Positions 33,980-42,463 of a DNA stretch of 55,115 nucleotides are shown here, piece after piece. Position numbers and translations under genes: made by a program. The notes below the pieces were generated by a model. That model did not search any database. It had not been told where the DNA came from and saw only the letters and a program-made list of their open reading frames with translations. Origin of the DNA: SFWF01 sp045638145. Lineage in GTDB: Bacteria > Bacillota > Clostridia > Oscillospirales > Acutalibacteraceae. Within the stretch, counting starts at the first letter, position 1, and the number at the start of each line of letters is the position of its first letter. Location of the stretch: positions 1 to 55,115 of the forward strand of contig JAZUAU010000007.1 in the NCBI GenBank assembly GCA_045638145.1, in the 5' to 3' direction.

Positions 33980-34003
33980 TTCTCGACAACAAAGCAATAA
34001 CTT

Positions 34004-34036
34004 AAAACCGCAAGCCAAACGGCCTGCGGTTTTTGC
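34004..34036 (+). terminator. Terminator of rpmB
   Basis: AAACCGCA-AGCC and GGCC-TGCGGTTT arms around a short loop, followed by TTTTGCTTT. Confidence 0.8.
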
Positions 34037-34079
34037 TTTATATATATTCTTTCATTAATAATTAGATTTCAATAACAGG

Positions 34080-34134
34080 ATTCTCCTCATCCACCGCAAG
34101 CGGTCCCCCTTCCCCGCTGGGGAAGGCGTTATTC
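34080..34134. repeat. REP-like palindromic intergenic repeat
   Basis: A GC-rich stretch in an AT-rich spacer contains CTTCCCCGCTGGGGAAG (a palindrome with short arms) next to ACCGCAAGCGGT, another palindrome. It runs into the 3' end of gpsA. From general familiarity, such CATCCACCGC...CCCCCTTCCCC sequences recur in clostridial genomes; this window holds one copy, so repeat status is not shown here. Confidence 0.45.
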
Positions 34135-35109
34135 CGCTCCAAAGGGTCGGGTCATAAGATACTCGACCGAGCGCATAAGGGGTAAATTTTCATAGAGTAT
34201 GCCGTAGCAAACTTCTGTTATCGGCATACTTATACTATATTTCTTTGCAAGCGCCATCGTCATTTCAGCGGCATAATAGCCCTCTACCGTACCGACGGTT
34301 TTGAGTGCTTCCTGTACAGGCACACCGCTTCCCACCAAATTACCGAAACGGTTGTTTCGCGAGTGCTTCGAGGTGCAGGTAACGATAAGGTCGCCAAGTC
34401 CCGCAAGACCCGAAAAGGTCTGCTCGGCGGCTCCCATAGCGGCGCCAAGTCTTGACATTTCGGCAAGCCCTCTCGTTATAAGTGCCGCTTTTGAGTTGTC
34501 GCCAAGTCCCATTCCGTCGCAAACGCCTGCGGCAACAGCAAGCACGTTCTTTATTGCACCGCCAAGCTCAACACCGATTATATCGAAATTGGTATAAACC
34601 CTCATAAAGCCGTTTGAGAAGGCCTTTTGCACAGCTTCTGCGGCACTTTTTTCTTCGCTTGCGGCAGCAAGCATTGTAGGAATTCCCCGAGCAACCTCCT
34701 CTGCGTGGGAGGGACCCGAAAGGGCAACTATGGGGTTTCCATTTATCTCCTCTCGGATAACCTGCGACAGGCGGAGAAGACTTCCCTTTTCAAAGCCCTT
34801 CGCAACACAGGTAACGATGCCTGCGTTTTTGACTGCCGAAAGCTTTTTTGCCGTTTCGCGTACGGCAAACGAGGGTGTTGCGATTACCGTGATAAGGCTG
34901 CCCTCAGCTTCATTAATATCGGTTGTAACCTTAATATTTTCGGGAAATTTGATTCCCCGCAAAAGCTGTTCATTTCCGTGATTCGCTATTAGATTTTTTG
35001 CCTCTTCCGAAAAAGGCGTCCAAATTGCAACCTCGTGACAGTTGGCTTCGGCAACCATAGCGAGTGCCATCCCCCAACCGCCTGAGCCAAGTACGGTAAT
35101 TTTAGCCAT
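34129..35109 (-). CDS. gpsA: Glycerol-3-phosphate dehydrogenase [NAD(P)+]
   Basis: A 326-residue cytoplasmic enzyme that reduces dihydroxyacetone phosphate to sn-glycerol-3-phosphate for phospholipid synthesis. The N-terminal ITVLGSGGWGMALA is the NAD(P)-binding GxGxxG loop. Next come VTCVAKGFEKGS and VALSGPSHAEEVARGIPT, the family's signature with substrate-binding residues. GGAIKNVLAVAAGVCDGMGLG holds the catalytic Lys, and GLAGLGDLIVTCTSKHSRN is another hallmark. It overlaps the end of plsY by eight bases, so the two consecutive steps of lipid synthesis are coupled. Confidence 0.95.
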   Translation of the reverse strand: MAKITVLGSGGWGMALAMVAEANCHEVAIWTPFSEEAKNLIANHGNEQLLRGIKFPENIKVTTDINEAEGSLITVIATPSFAVRETAKKLSAVKNAGIVTCVAKGFEKGSLLRLSQVIREEINGNPIVALSGPSHAEEVARGIPTMLAAASEEKSAAEAVQKAFSNGFMRVYTNFDIIGVELGGAIKNVLAVAAGVCDGMGLGDNSKAALITRGLAEMSRLGAAMGAAEQTFSGLAGLGDLIVTCTSKHSRNNRFGNLVGSGVPVQEALKTVGTVEGYYAAEMTMALAKKYSISMPITEVCYGILYENLPLMRSVEYLMTRPFGAE

Positions 35110-35791
35110 TTTTCTTGCACCTACCGATTTTCAGCTTCTTTTCATCGCCGTGAAAAAGCCTTACGATATTTGCGCGGTGGGTATAGAAAACTATTCCGCC
35201 TGCAATAATTGCCATAATTATCTGGGGAATAACGTTTTCTGCCGTGCCTGCAATCGAAACATCACGGAAAACTATTGCAAAGGTAACAACAAAAACAGTT
35301 GCGATAAGTGAGCTCAAAGAAACAATTTTAGAAACAAAGGTGGAAATTGCAAAAGCAGAAAGACCGATTACTATTGCGGGCCAGCAACAAACGGCAAAGC
35401 CGCCGACAGAGGTTGCTATTCCCTTTCCGCCTCTGAAGCCGAAGAAAACGGGGAAAATGTGTCCCACCATTACAAAGATATAGCAGATATATGCTCCATA
35501 AATGGGGGTGAAAAGGGGGAGCGCTGTGACACCGAAAAGATAGTCAAATACTACCTTTCCGACGAATGCACCTGCAAAGCCCTTTGCCGCGTCAAAAATA
35601 AAGGTTAGTGCCCCCGGTAAGAAACCGGCAGTGCGAAGCACGTTTGTAGTGCCCGCATTTCCGCTTCCCGAGTTTCTGACGTCTTTACCTGCAAATAGAT
35701 TAGTGAAAATAACGGCAAAATTTATCGAGCCTATTAAATAGGCTGCGATAATTGCGCCTACGGCAAAAAGAACATTTGCGATGGTCATCAT
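35102..35791 (-). CDS. plsY: Acyl-phosphate:glycerol-3-phosphate acyltransferase
   Basis: A 229-residue membrane enzyme that moves the fatty acid from acyl-phosphate to glycerol-3-phosphate, the first acylation in Gram-positive phospholipid synthesis. Conserved motifs are the N-terminal YLIGSINFAVIF, the glycine/Asn motif VRNSGSGNAGTTNVLR, VGHIFPVFFGFRGGKGIATSVG (acyl-phosphate site), and a later hydrophobic region. About six or seven membrane segments are visible. The start overlaps the der stop by four bases (ATGA). The order der-plsY-gpsA is a common clostridial arrangement. Confidence 0.93.
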   Translation of the reverse strand: MMTIANVLFAVGAIIAAYLIGSINFAVIFTNLFAGKDVRNSGSGNAGTTNVLRTAGFLPGALTFIFDAAKGFAGAFVGKVVFDYLFGVTALPLFTPIYGAYICYIFVMVGHIFPVFFGFRGGKGIATSVGGFAVCCWPAIVIGLSAFAISTFVSKIVSLSSLIATVFVVTFAIVFRDVSIAGTAENVIPQIIMAIIAGGIVFYTHRANIVRLFHGDEKKLKIGRCKKNG

Positions 35792-37110
35792 TTATCTCCT
35801 CTCTCCCTGATGACAAACCTGACCGGCGTACCCTCAAGACCGAAGGTAGCACGAATCTGGTTTTCCAAATATCTCTGATATGAAAAATGGAACAACTCGG
35901 CATTGTTACAGAAGCAAACGAAGGTTGGCGGCTTTGTAGATGCCTGAGTCATATAGTAAATTTTAAGGCGCTTACCCTTGTCGGTAGGCGGCTGAACACG
36001 GGCGGTTGCATCGGCTAAAATGTCATTCAGCTTACCCGTTGAAATTCGCATTGTGTTTTGTGCGTGAACGAACTTTATAAGCTCGAAAAGGCGGTCGATT
36101 CTCTGACCCGTTTTTGCAGAAATAAAGATTATCGGGGCAAAGGGCATAAAGGAAAAGTCCTTCATAAGGCTCTTTCTGTAAGAGTCCATAGTTTTGCCGT
36201 CCTTATCAACAATATCCCACTTATTAACTGCAATAATACAAGCCTTTCCCTGCTCGAGAGCAAGTCCCGCAACCTTTGAATCCTGCTCGGTAAAGCCATC
36301 CTTGCCGTCAAGCATTATAACACAAACATCGCTTCGCTCAATCGCCATCTGAGCGCGGAGCACCGAGTATTTCTCAAGCTTGTCCTCTACCTTGCTCTTT
36401 CGTCTGAGACCTGCGGTGTCGGTAAAATTGAATCTGCCGTGCTCGTTTTCAACCATAGTATCGATTGCGTCACGGGTGGTGCCCGCAATGTCCGAAACGA
36501 TGCTTCTCTCCTCCCCTGCAATGCAGTTTATGAGGGAGGATTTGCCCGCATTCGGCTTTCCGATTACGGCAACATTTATAACCTCTGACTCGAATTCATC
36601 CTCATCGTCACGTGGCAGATACTTTATAACCTCATCTAAAAGGTCACCCGTACCGTGACCGTGCACAGATGAAACGGCTATGGGATCACCGAGTCCGAGA
36701 TTGTAAAACTCGTAAAACTCAAGGGGGATATCGCCTATTCCGTCGCACTTGTTTACGCAAAGCACAACCGGCTTGCCGCTTTTTTGAAGCATTGCGGCAA
36801 CGTCCATATCGGATGCGGTAACTCCGCTTTTTACGTCAACAACAAAAATGATGCAGTTTGACATATCAATAGCGAGCTCTGCCTGTGCTCGCATTCCCGA
36901 AAGAATAACGTCGTCGGTGCCATGCTCGATTCCGCCCGTATCGATAAGCATCATCTTTCTTCCACACCACTCGGCGTCTCCGTAAATTCTGTCCCTTGTT
37001 ACACCGGGAGTATCATCAACTATTGACATTCTTTTCCCGATTATTTTGTTGAAAAGGGTAGATTTTCCGACATTTGGACGGCCAACAACCGCCACTACAG
37101 GTTTAGCCAT
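35788..37110 (-). CDS. der: Ribosome-assembly GTPase Der (EngA)
   Basis: A 440-residue GTPase with two tandem G domains and a C-terminal KH-like domain; it helps mature the 50S subunit. Domain 1 has GRPNVGKSTLFN, DTPGVTRDR, DTGG and NKCD. Domain 2 has GKPNAGKSSLIN, AGTTRDAIDT, DTAGLRRKS and NKWD. The C-terminal part (LNDILADATARVQPP, YYMTQASTKPPTFVCFCN) matches the KH domain that binds rRNA. All nucleotide-binding motifs are intact. It is 15 bases downstream of the DUF512 gene. Confidence 0.96.
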   Translation of the reverse strand: MAKPVVAVVGRPNVGKSTLFNKIIGKRMSIVDDTPGVTRDRIYGDAEWCGRKMMLIDTGGIEHGTDDVILSGMRAQAELAIDMSNCIIFVVDVKSGVTASDMDVAAMLQKSGKPVVLCVNKCDGIGDIPLEFYEFYNLGLGDPIAVSSVHGHGTGDLLDEVIKYLPRDDEDEFESEVINVAVIGKPNAGKSSLINCIAGEERSIVSDIAGTTRDAIDTMVENEHGRFNFTDTAGLRRKSKVEDKLEKYSVLRAQMAIERSDVCVIMLDGKDGFTEQDSKVAGLALEQGKACIIAVNKWDIVDKDGKTMDSYRKSLMKDFSFMPFAPIIFISAKTGQRIDRLFELIKFVHAQNTMRISTGKLNDILADATARVQPPTDKGKRLKIYYMTQASTKPPTFVCFCNNAELFHFSYQRYLENQIRATFGLEGTPVRFVIRERGDK

Positions 37111-37125
37111 AAGATACTCCTTTCT

Positions 37126-38430
37126 TTACTCTTCGACAACGAGACATTCGATAAACGAATATCCGTCGGGCTCGGTTATCTTCACCTTTACGGAGAGCGC
37201 CTTTTCAACGTCCTCAACCGAGGTGTCGTCAAGGAACAAATCCCTTTCAAAACGAAGCATATTGGAGGGGATAAGAAGCTCGCTCCCGAGCTCTTTTCCC
37301 TTTAACTGTTCTATAATATCGCGTCCCGTAACAAGACCTGCTACGGTAATTTTTTCGCCAAAGAAATTGTTTTCTATGGCAAAAACCTCTGTATCTAAAT
37401 TATGCCATTTATCCCGTACCTTGTCAACCGCCCATTTTATAAGTGGGTATGCCGCAACACCCGTAACACAGGTTACTTTTTTGTTTGGAGCATCACACTC
37501 AAGGCTGTCAAGCGCATCGATTACGTCCTTTTTGAAAAGCGCCCACATTCCGACACCGTTATCAAGCTGATGAAAATCATCGTAATATTCTGCCTTTGGA
37601 ATCTCCCTTTCAGCCTTCAGATAAAACTCATCTGCCGCAAAAATCAGCTTTTCACCGCGGATTTTCATAGCTTTTTCGGCATATTCCTCGGTTATTCTTA
37701 TAACCTCGGTAGCAGTTTCCTTGTTAAATGGCTCGATTTCGCTGAGCCCCTCGCGGAATTTTGTGAGACCGACAGGCACAGAGGCTATACAAAGTACATT
37801 TTCGTACTCGAGCAGGTTGGAAAGACTTCTCGCAAGCTCTTTTCCGTCGTTATAACCGGGCACCAGAACAAGCTGGAAATTCATCTTTATTCCCGCCTCG
37901 TCAAAACGCTTTATGATAGAAAGGGTAGCCCCTGCAAAGCGGTTATTCATCATTTTACAGCGAAGCTCGGGATTAGTCGTATGCACCGAGATGTTGACGG
38001 GGCTTATATGCATCTTTATAATTCGGGAAATCTCGTGCTCGGTAAGGTTAGTAAGGGTGATATAATTTCCGAAAAGGAAGGAAAGACGGGAATCATCATC
38101 CTTAAAATAAAGGGTGTCGCGCATACCACTCGGAAGCTGGTCGATAAAGCAGAAAATACACTTATTGCGGCAGGAATGCTGCGCATCCATAAGGTATGAA
38201 TCAAAAAGAAGTCCGAGCTCAACCTCTTCCTTTTTCTTAATACACTTGGTTTTTTCCTTGCCCTTTTGGTTTGTAAAGGTTACACACAGCCTTGATTCGC
38301 CCTGATAAAAACGATAGTCAAGCACATCGACTATCTCGTTTCCGTTAATTTTTACGAGGGTATCTCCTGCTCTCAGTCCTTTTTTATAGGCTGGCGAGCC
38401 TTTTTCCACCTCGTTTATAACAACCGACAC
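37126..38430 (-). CDS. DUF512/PDZ radical-SAM-like protein
   Basis: A 434-residue protein with an N-terminal PDZ-like segment (INEVEKGSPAYKKGLRAGDTLVKINGNEI), then CRNKCIFCFIDQLP, a C-x3-C-x2-C motif of the radical SAM type for a 4Fe-4S cluster. GMRDTLYFKDDDSRLSFLFGNYITLTN follows, and a C-terminal DUF512 domain contains FGEKITVAGLVTGRDI. Clostridia commonly carry this gene just upstream of der; its reaction is unknown. The start is GTG with a GAGGTG ribosome binding site. Close spacing to der suggests a shared transcript of DUF512-der-plsY-gpsA. Confidence 0.88.
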   Translation of the reverse strand: MSVVINEVEKGSPAYKKGLRAGDTLVKINGNEIVDVLDYRFYQGESRLCVTFTNQKGKEKTKCIKKKEEVELGLLFDSYLMDAQHSCRNKCIFCFIDQLPSGMRDTLYFKDDDSRLSFLFGNYITLTNLTEHEISRIIKMHISPVNISVHTTNPELRCKMMNNRFAGATLSIIKRFDEAGIKMNFQLVLVPGYNDGKELARSLSNLLEYENVLCIASVPVGLTKFREGLSEIEPFNKETATEVIRITEEYAEKAMKIRGEKLIFAADEFYLKAEREIPKAEYYDDFHQLDNGVGMWALFKKDVIDALDSLECDAPNKKVTCVTGVAAYPLIKWAVDKVRDKWHNLDTEVFAIENNFFGEKITVAGLVTGRDIIEQLKGKELGSELLIPSNMLRFERDLFLDDTSVEDVEKALSVKVKITEPDGYSFIECLVVEE

Positions 38431-38460
38431 AAAATTTCACCTCTTTTTTCTAAAAAATGA

Positions 38461-38489
38461 AAAAGAGGGAGAGTATCCTCCCCCTCTCT
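38461..38489 (-). terminator. Terminator after rpmF
   Basis: On the minus strand AGAGGG-GGAG and CTC-TCCCTCT arms around GATA are followed by TTTTTCATTTTTT. It separates the yceD-rpmF unit from the DUF512-der genes. Confidence 0.75.
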
Positions 38490-38500
38490 ACCTTGTGGAA

Positions 38501-38683
38501 TTAATCCTCAACCTTTACAACCTCACGGCCGTTGTAATATCCGCAAGCGGGACAAAGTCTGTGAGGTCTCTTGTACTCGCCGCAACGGTCGCACTTTACA
38601 AGAGCGGGAGCTGTAAGCTTCCAAAGATTATTACGTCTTTTATCTCTTCTAGCTTTCGAGGTTTTTCTCTTCGGTACTGCCAT
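38501..38683 (-). CDS. rpmF: 50S ribosomal protein L32
   Basis: A 60-residue ribosomal protein starting MAVPKRKTSKARRDKRR, the standard L32 start. CDRCGEYKRPHRLCPACGYY supplies two CxxC pairs, so it is the zinc-binding form. A GTG three codons upstream overlaps the GGAGGTG ribosome binding site and is not the start. It follows the yceD-like gene by 34 bases, the common bacterial yceD-rpmF pair. Confidence 0.95.
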   Translation of the reverse strand: MAVPKRKTSKARRDKRRNNLWKLTAPALVKCDRCGEYKRPHRLCPACGYYNGREVVKVED

Positions 38684-38717
38684 TTTCGGCACCTCCTTAA
38701 AATTCTTTTTAGTAGTT

Positions 38718-39218
38718 TTAGTCTTTTAAAAGCTCCGCCAACGCAGACAAACCGCCGACAGTTTCCTCATCTGTCTTGCAATCGCACCTGCCAAGGTTAA
38801 AGTTTGTTCCGCACGAGGGACAAAGTCCCTTACAATCCTCTTTACAGAGATGCTTCGTGGGTAGCGACATAATTATATCGGCATAGCAGAACTCTTCGAG
38901 GTCGAGCTTCATATCGGGAACCACCGTCATTTCGTCGGTGTCTTCATTTTCAAGCTCTGTAACTATTGTGCGAAGAATTTCGAAGGTATAGTCCTCCGCA
39001 AAATCCTCTCCGCAACGGTCACAAGGGGCTTTATACTCGACCGAGCAGGTAAGCTGTGCTTCGACAATGCCCGCTCTGCTGATTATCCGTCCCGAAATTT
39101 CAACAGGCTTTACGATCGGTTTAAGACCGTAAAAATCAACTGAAGAAAGGTCGTACTGAAAATCTACCGGAATAAATTCACGGCTTCCTACAAAAAGCGG
39201 CTTCAGATCGAGAAGCAT
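38718..39218 (-). CDS. YceD/DUF177 family protein
   Basis: A 166-residue cytoplasmic protein. YKAPCDRCGEDFAEDYTFEI and the C-terminal CKEDCKGLCPSCGTNFNLGRCDC hold paired cysteines typical of the DUF177/YceD family, which in plants and bacteria is linked to 23S rRNA accumulation and is usually next to rpmF. DLEEFCYADIIMSLPTKHLC is also a family mark. It has a perfect sigma-A promoter upstream and a GAGGTG ribosome binding site. Confidence 0.88.
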   Translation of the reverse strand: MLLDLKPLFVGSREFIPVDFQYDLSSVDFYGLKPIVKPVEISGRIISRAGIVEAQLTCSVEYKAPCDRCGEDFAEDYTFEILRTIVTELENEDTDEMTVVPDMKLDLEEFCYADIIMSLPTKHLCKEDCKGLCPSCGTNFNLGRCDCKTDEETVGGLSALAELLKD

Positions 39219-39245
39219 AATCTCACCTCATTTGTCACAAAGTCA

Positions 39246-39274
39246 ATTATACATAAACCGTTTTGCTTTGTCAA
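39246..39274 (-). promoter_or_regulatory. Consensus sigma-A promoter of yceD-rpmF
   Basis: On the minus strand TTGACA (39269-39274) and TATAAT (39246-39251) are spaced by 17 bases, matching both consensus hexamers. Confidence 0.85.
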
Positions 39275-39288
39275 GTACTTTTTATAAA

Positions 39289-39316
39289 GAAAACGGAGCG
39301 TTAAAAAACGCTCCGT
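39289..39316 (-). terminator. Terminator after the ATP-binding protein gene
   Basis: ACGGAGCG and CGCTCCGT arms, an 8-base loop, and TTTTCTTTA following on the minus strand. Confidence 0.8.
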
Positions 39317-39328
39317 AAAATCTTTTAT

Positions 39329-39742
39329 TTACATTTCTTCAGCTACCTTGAAAACAGCACCTGGAAGCTCATCCTTGTCGCAGGATACGGTGAAAACAAA
39401 CTGAATACCGGTTTCCTCTGCGAGAGCTGAAACTCTGCCGAGAAATTCTTCAATACCGTCAAGTCCGCCGCCAATACGCTTTGTAGCGTCACCGAAAATG
39501 TGTGTAACGTCGTGGTTGCTTGCAGCCATTCCGCAGAGCATTGCATAATACTCGCCGTAACCGGAAATTCCATAGTTTTCGGTATCTACCAAACGAACCT
39601 GTGTTGAGAGGTTAAAACGAAGAGCATCGCCCTGTTCTACACAAACAACATTGCCGTTTGTGGTCTTTGCAGCTTCATTAACTACGTCAATGAGCTTTTT
39701 GGTCTTTCCTGAACCTTTTTTTCCGATAATAAGTTTAATCAT
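39329..39742 (-). CDS. Small P-loop ATP-binding protein
   Basis: A 137-residue soluble protein beginning MIKLIIGKKGSGKTKKLIDV, where GKKGSGKT is a perfect Walker A motif. VTHIFGDATKRIG and IQFVFTVSCD give later strands but no clear Walker B pair of Asp-Glu. Clostridial relatives are often labelled PilT-like by similarity alone; there are no pilus genes here and I do not accept that role. The open frame extends to 39889, but ATG at 39742 has an AAAAGGAG ribosome binding site and a natural start. It is preceded by the pgi terminator. Confidence 0.7.
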   Translation of the reverse strand: MIKLIIGKKGSGKTKKLIDVVNEAAKTTNGNVVCVEQGDALRFNLSTQVRLVDTENYGISGYGEYYAMLCGMAASNHDVTHIFGDATKRIGGGLDGIEEFLGRVSALAEETGIQFVFTVSCDKDELPGAVFKVAEEM

Positions 39743-39766
39743 ATTATATGCTCCTTTTCTATATAA

Positions 39767-39782
39767 AACCGCTTTGGCGGTT
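39767..39782 (-). terminator. Short terminator after pgi
   Basis: AACCGC and GCGGTT arms with a 4-base loop, then TTATATAG on the minus strand; a short stem, so termination may be incomplete. Confidence 0.5.
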
Positions 39783-39794
39783 GTTTTACTTTTT

Positions 39795-41135
39795 TTATTT
39801 TTGAAGTCTTGCTTCGAGCTCTGCCTTTGCCGATTCATAACCGGGCTTGCCGAGTAAAGCAAACATATTCTTCTTATAGCTTTCAACACCGGGCTGATCG
39901 AAGGGATTTACACCGAGCATATAACCCGAAATGCCACAAGCCTTTTCGAAGAAGTAAACAAGTCTTCCGAAATTTTCCTCGTCCGCCTTGTCGAGAGAGA
40001 TCACAAGGTTGGGCACACCGCCGTCGGTATGTGCGAGCACAGTACCCTCAAACGCCTTGCCATTTACAAAGGACATTGGCTTTCCTGCAAGGAAGTTAAG
40101 CCCGTCGCCATCGTCCTCTTCAGCCTCGATAACTATATCCGAACCGCAGTCACCGATATTGACAACCGTTTCAAACATAATTCTTGTGCCGTCCTGAATG
40201 AACTGTCCGAGAGAATGAAGGTCGGTTGAGAAAACAGCCGATGCAGGGAATATACCCTTATTATCCTTGCCTTCGCTCTCACCAAAAAGCTGCTTGAACC
40301 ACTCAGCCATCATTGTAAAACGAGGCTCATAAGAAACGAGCATTTCAACCGACTTACCTCTTCTGTAAAAAGCATTACGCAGTGCAGCATAAGTATAGCA
40401 ATCATTCTTATACATATCAGGCTCAGCATAATCCTTTGCGGCTGCAGCTGCTCCCCTCATAATCGCGTCAATATCTGCACCCGAAACAGCAATGGGGAGA
40501 AGACCAACTGCGGTAAGCACAGAATAGCGTCCGCCAACATCGTCCGGAATTACGAAGCACTCATAACCTTTTTCATCAGCAAGCTTTTTGAGAGTTCCTC
40601 TTGCCTTGTCAGTGGTACAGTAGATTCTCTTTGCGGCTTCCTCTTCACCGTAGCGCTCCTCAAGAAGCTTTCTGAAAACACGGAAAGCAACTGCCGGCTC
40701 GGTAGTGGTGCCTGATTTTGAAATAATATTAACAGATACTCTCTTGCCCTCGCAAATCTTTAAAAGGTCGGAAAGATCAGAACCGCTGATAGAGTTACCT
40801 GCAAAGTAAATATCGGGTGTGTCCTTAGGGAGAGCGTTATAGTTATTGCTCTTTAAAAATTCGATAGCAGCGCGTGCTCCGAGATAAGAACCGCCGATGC
40901 CGATAACTATAAAAATATCGGTGTCTGCCTTTATCTTTTCAGCAGCATTTTTAATTCTCGCAAACTCCTCTTTGTCATAATCAAAAGGAAGATTTACCCA
41001 GCCCGTAAAGTCGTTTCCTAGGCCGTTCTTGTTGTGAAGTAATTCGTGAGCTGCTACAACCTGAGTTTCAAGACCGCGAAGGTCGTTCTCGCGGATGAAA
41101 TCTGTCGCGTATTTATAGATGAAGTTAAGTGCCAT
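39795..41135 (-). CDS. pgi: Glucose-6-phosphate isomerase
   Basis: A 446-residue cytoplasmic enzyme interconverting glucose-6-phosphate and fructose-6-phosphate. DIFIVIGIGGSYLGARAAIE is the phosphosugar-binding region, NIISKSGTTTEPAVAFR is the SIS-domain phosphate loop, and DVGGRYSVLTAVGLLP follows. The C-terminal FDQPGVESYKKNMFALLG is the classic isomerase signature with the catalytic Lys. The ATG at 41141 lies directly in the AAGGGGAG ribosome binding site; ATG at 41135 is better spaced. It has its own promoter. Confidence 0.95.
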   Translation of the reverse strand: MALNFIYKYATDFIRENDLRGLETQVVAAHELLHNKNGLGNDFTGWVNLPFDYDKEEFARIKNAAEKIKADTDIFIVIGIGGSYLGARAAIEFLKSNNYNALPKDTPDIYFAGNSISGSDLSDLLKICEGKRVSVNIISKSGTTTEPAVAFRVFRKLLEERYGEEEAAKRIYCTTDKARGTLKKLADEKGYECFVIPDDVGGRYSVLTAVGLLPIAVSGADIDAIMRGAAAAAKDYAEPDMYKNDCYTYAALRNAFYRRGKSVEMLVSYEPRFTMMAEWFKQLFGESEGKDNKGIFPASAVFSTDLHSLGQFIQDGTRIMFETVVNIGDCGSDIVIEAEEDDGDGLNFLAGKPMSFVNGKAFEGTVLAHTDGGVPNLVISLDKADEENFGRLVYFFEKACGISGYMLGVNPFDQPGVESYKKNMFALLGKPGYESAKAELEARLQK

Positions 41136-41164
41136 TTGCATCTCCCCTTATATTTTCTGTATAT

Positions 41165-41193
41165 ATTTTACACTATATCTTATAATTTTTCAA
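41165..41193 (-). promoter_or_regulatory. Promoter of pgi
   Basis: On the minus strand TTGAAA (41188-41193), 17-base spacer, TAAAAT (41165-41170). Confidence 0.65.
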
Positions 41194-41203
41194 TACAAAA
41201 TTC

Positions 41204-42421
41204 TTATAAAGAGAATAATTTTCCTAAAAGTAGTTTTAAACAGTATGAAACGCTCTTTTTTTCGCAATCTTCAGAGGCGGTTATAGCCACGGTTCCTATC
41301 TCTTCGTCCTCGTATTTTATATGAACATAGCCTATAATCTCCCCCTTTTTAACGGGAGCAGTAAGTTCTTCGGAAATTTCAATTTCCTGAGTTACCTTTG
41401 AAATTCCGCCCTTCTTTAAAAGGACAGGCAGACCACCCTCTGCCATGGGGGTTACATAGGGCAGCGTTCCCTTTTTAACCGTTATAGGCGCAAGGGAGGA
41501 AATATCGGCGGAAATATTGTGAAAGGAGAAGTTTGCAAAACCGAAATCAAGCAGCTTTCTCGCAGCGTTAAACCGATCGTTGCTTGTGGGGGAGCCCATT
41601 ACCACAGCTATTAGATTCAGCCCGTCACGCTCAGCGGCGGCAGAAAGGCAAGACCCTGCTTTTGAGGTTGTACCCGTTTTTAGTCCGTAAGCACCACTGT
41701 AAAAGCGGACCAGTCGGTTTGTGTTTACCAGCTCACTCTTTCCGTCACGGAGGGTATCCATCCAAACGGTAGAATAGTTTTTTATAAGCTCGTGTTCAAT
41801 AAGTGCCGCAGACATAAGGGCAATATCGTGGGCAGAGGTAAGATGCCCCTCGACATCAAGTCCCGTGCAGTTCAGGAAGGTCGTTTCGTTCATTCCGAGC
41901 TCTGCCGCCCGCTCATTCATAAGGGCGACAAAGCCCTCTTCACTCCCCGCAACCGCTTCGCCAAGTGCGACGGTCGCATCGTTTGCCGAGGCAATAACGG
42001 TAGCCCGCAAAAGCTCGTCAACCGTCATCTGCTCGCCCGGCTCAAGCCAAATCTGTGAGCCGCCCATACTGCAGGCGTGGTCGGAGGCGGTAATTACCGT
42101 ATCGAGCGAAAGCTTTCCCTCGTCGATTGCCTCCATTATGAGCAGCAGTGCCATTATTTTTGTAATTGAAGCAGGGGCAAGCCGCTCGTCGGCATTCATT
42201 TCATATAGCACCGCACCCGAGCGTGGCTCAAGGAGTATCGCCGACTTTGCCGAAAGGTCTATCGCCTCACCTATTGCCGCCACCGTAATATCATCCGAGA
42301 AGGGCTTGTTATAATCGGGGGTTGGATATTCCATAGAAACGGTTACCCCACCCTCCGCCGATACGTTGATAGGTATAACCGCCAGAATAAGGGTTAGAAA
42401 AAACACAATTATCTTCTTCAT
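41204..42421 (-). CDS. D-alanyl-D-alanine carboxypeptidase (PBP5/DacF family)
   Basis: A 405-residue exported serine peptidase (S11) that trims the terminal D-Ala from peptidoglycan peptides. The signal peptide is at residues 1-22 (cut after VSA). Active-site motifs are complete: SITK (Ser85, Lys88), SAN (145-147) and KTG (248-250). A C-terminal beta domain (about 300-380) follows, and the end SYCLKLLLGKLFSL is an amphipathic helix for membrane binding. In spore formers the DacF/DacB group adjusts wall cross-linking. The ribosome binding site (AGGTG) lies in the arm of the upstream gene's terminator. Confidence 0.92.
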   Translation of the reverse strand: MKKIIVFFLTLILAVIPINVSAEGGVTVSMEYPTPDYNKPFSDDITVAAIGEAIDLSAKSAILLEPRSGAVLYEMNADERLAPASITKIMALLLIMEAIDEGKLSLDTVITASDHACSMGGSQIWLEPGEQMTVDELLRATVIASANDATVALGEAVAGSEEGFVALMNERAAELGMNETTFLNCTGLDVEGHLTSAHDIALMSAALIEHELIKNYSTVWMDTLRDGKSELVNTNRLVRFYSGAYGLKTGTTSKAGSCLSAAAERDGLNLIAVVMGSPTSNDRFNAARKLLDFGFANFSFHNISADISSLAPITVKKGTLPYVTPMAEGGLPVLLKKGGISKVTQEIEISEELTAPVKKGEIIGYVHIKYEDEEIGTVAITASEDCEKKSVSYCLKLLLGKLFSL

Positions 42422-42428
42422 ATAAAAA

Positions 42429-42456
42429 CACCTCGCATATATAAATATGCGGGGTG
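42429..42456 (-). terminator. Terminator between LutC-like gene and D,D-carboxypeptidase gene
   Basis: On the minus strand CACCCCGCATAT and ATATGCGAGGTG pair except for one mismatch, with a 4-base loop and TTTTTA after it. The 3' arm carries the AGGTG used as ribosome binding site of the next gene. Confidence 0.65.
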
Positions 42457-42463
42457 TAAAATT

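Noticed and set aside
39329..39742. PilT twitching-motility ATPase
   Set aside because: Only a Walker A motif is shared. The protein is far too short for PilT and no pilus genes are near.
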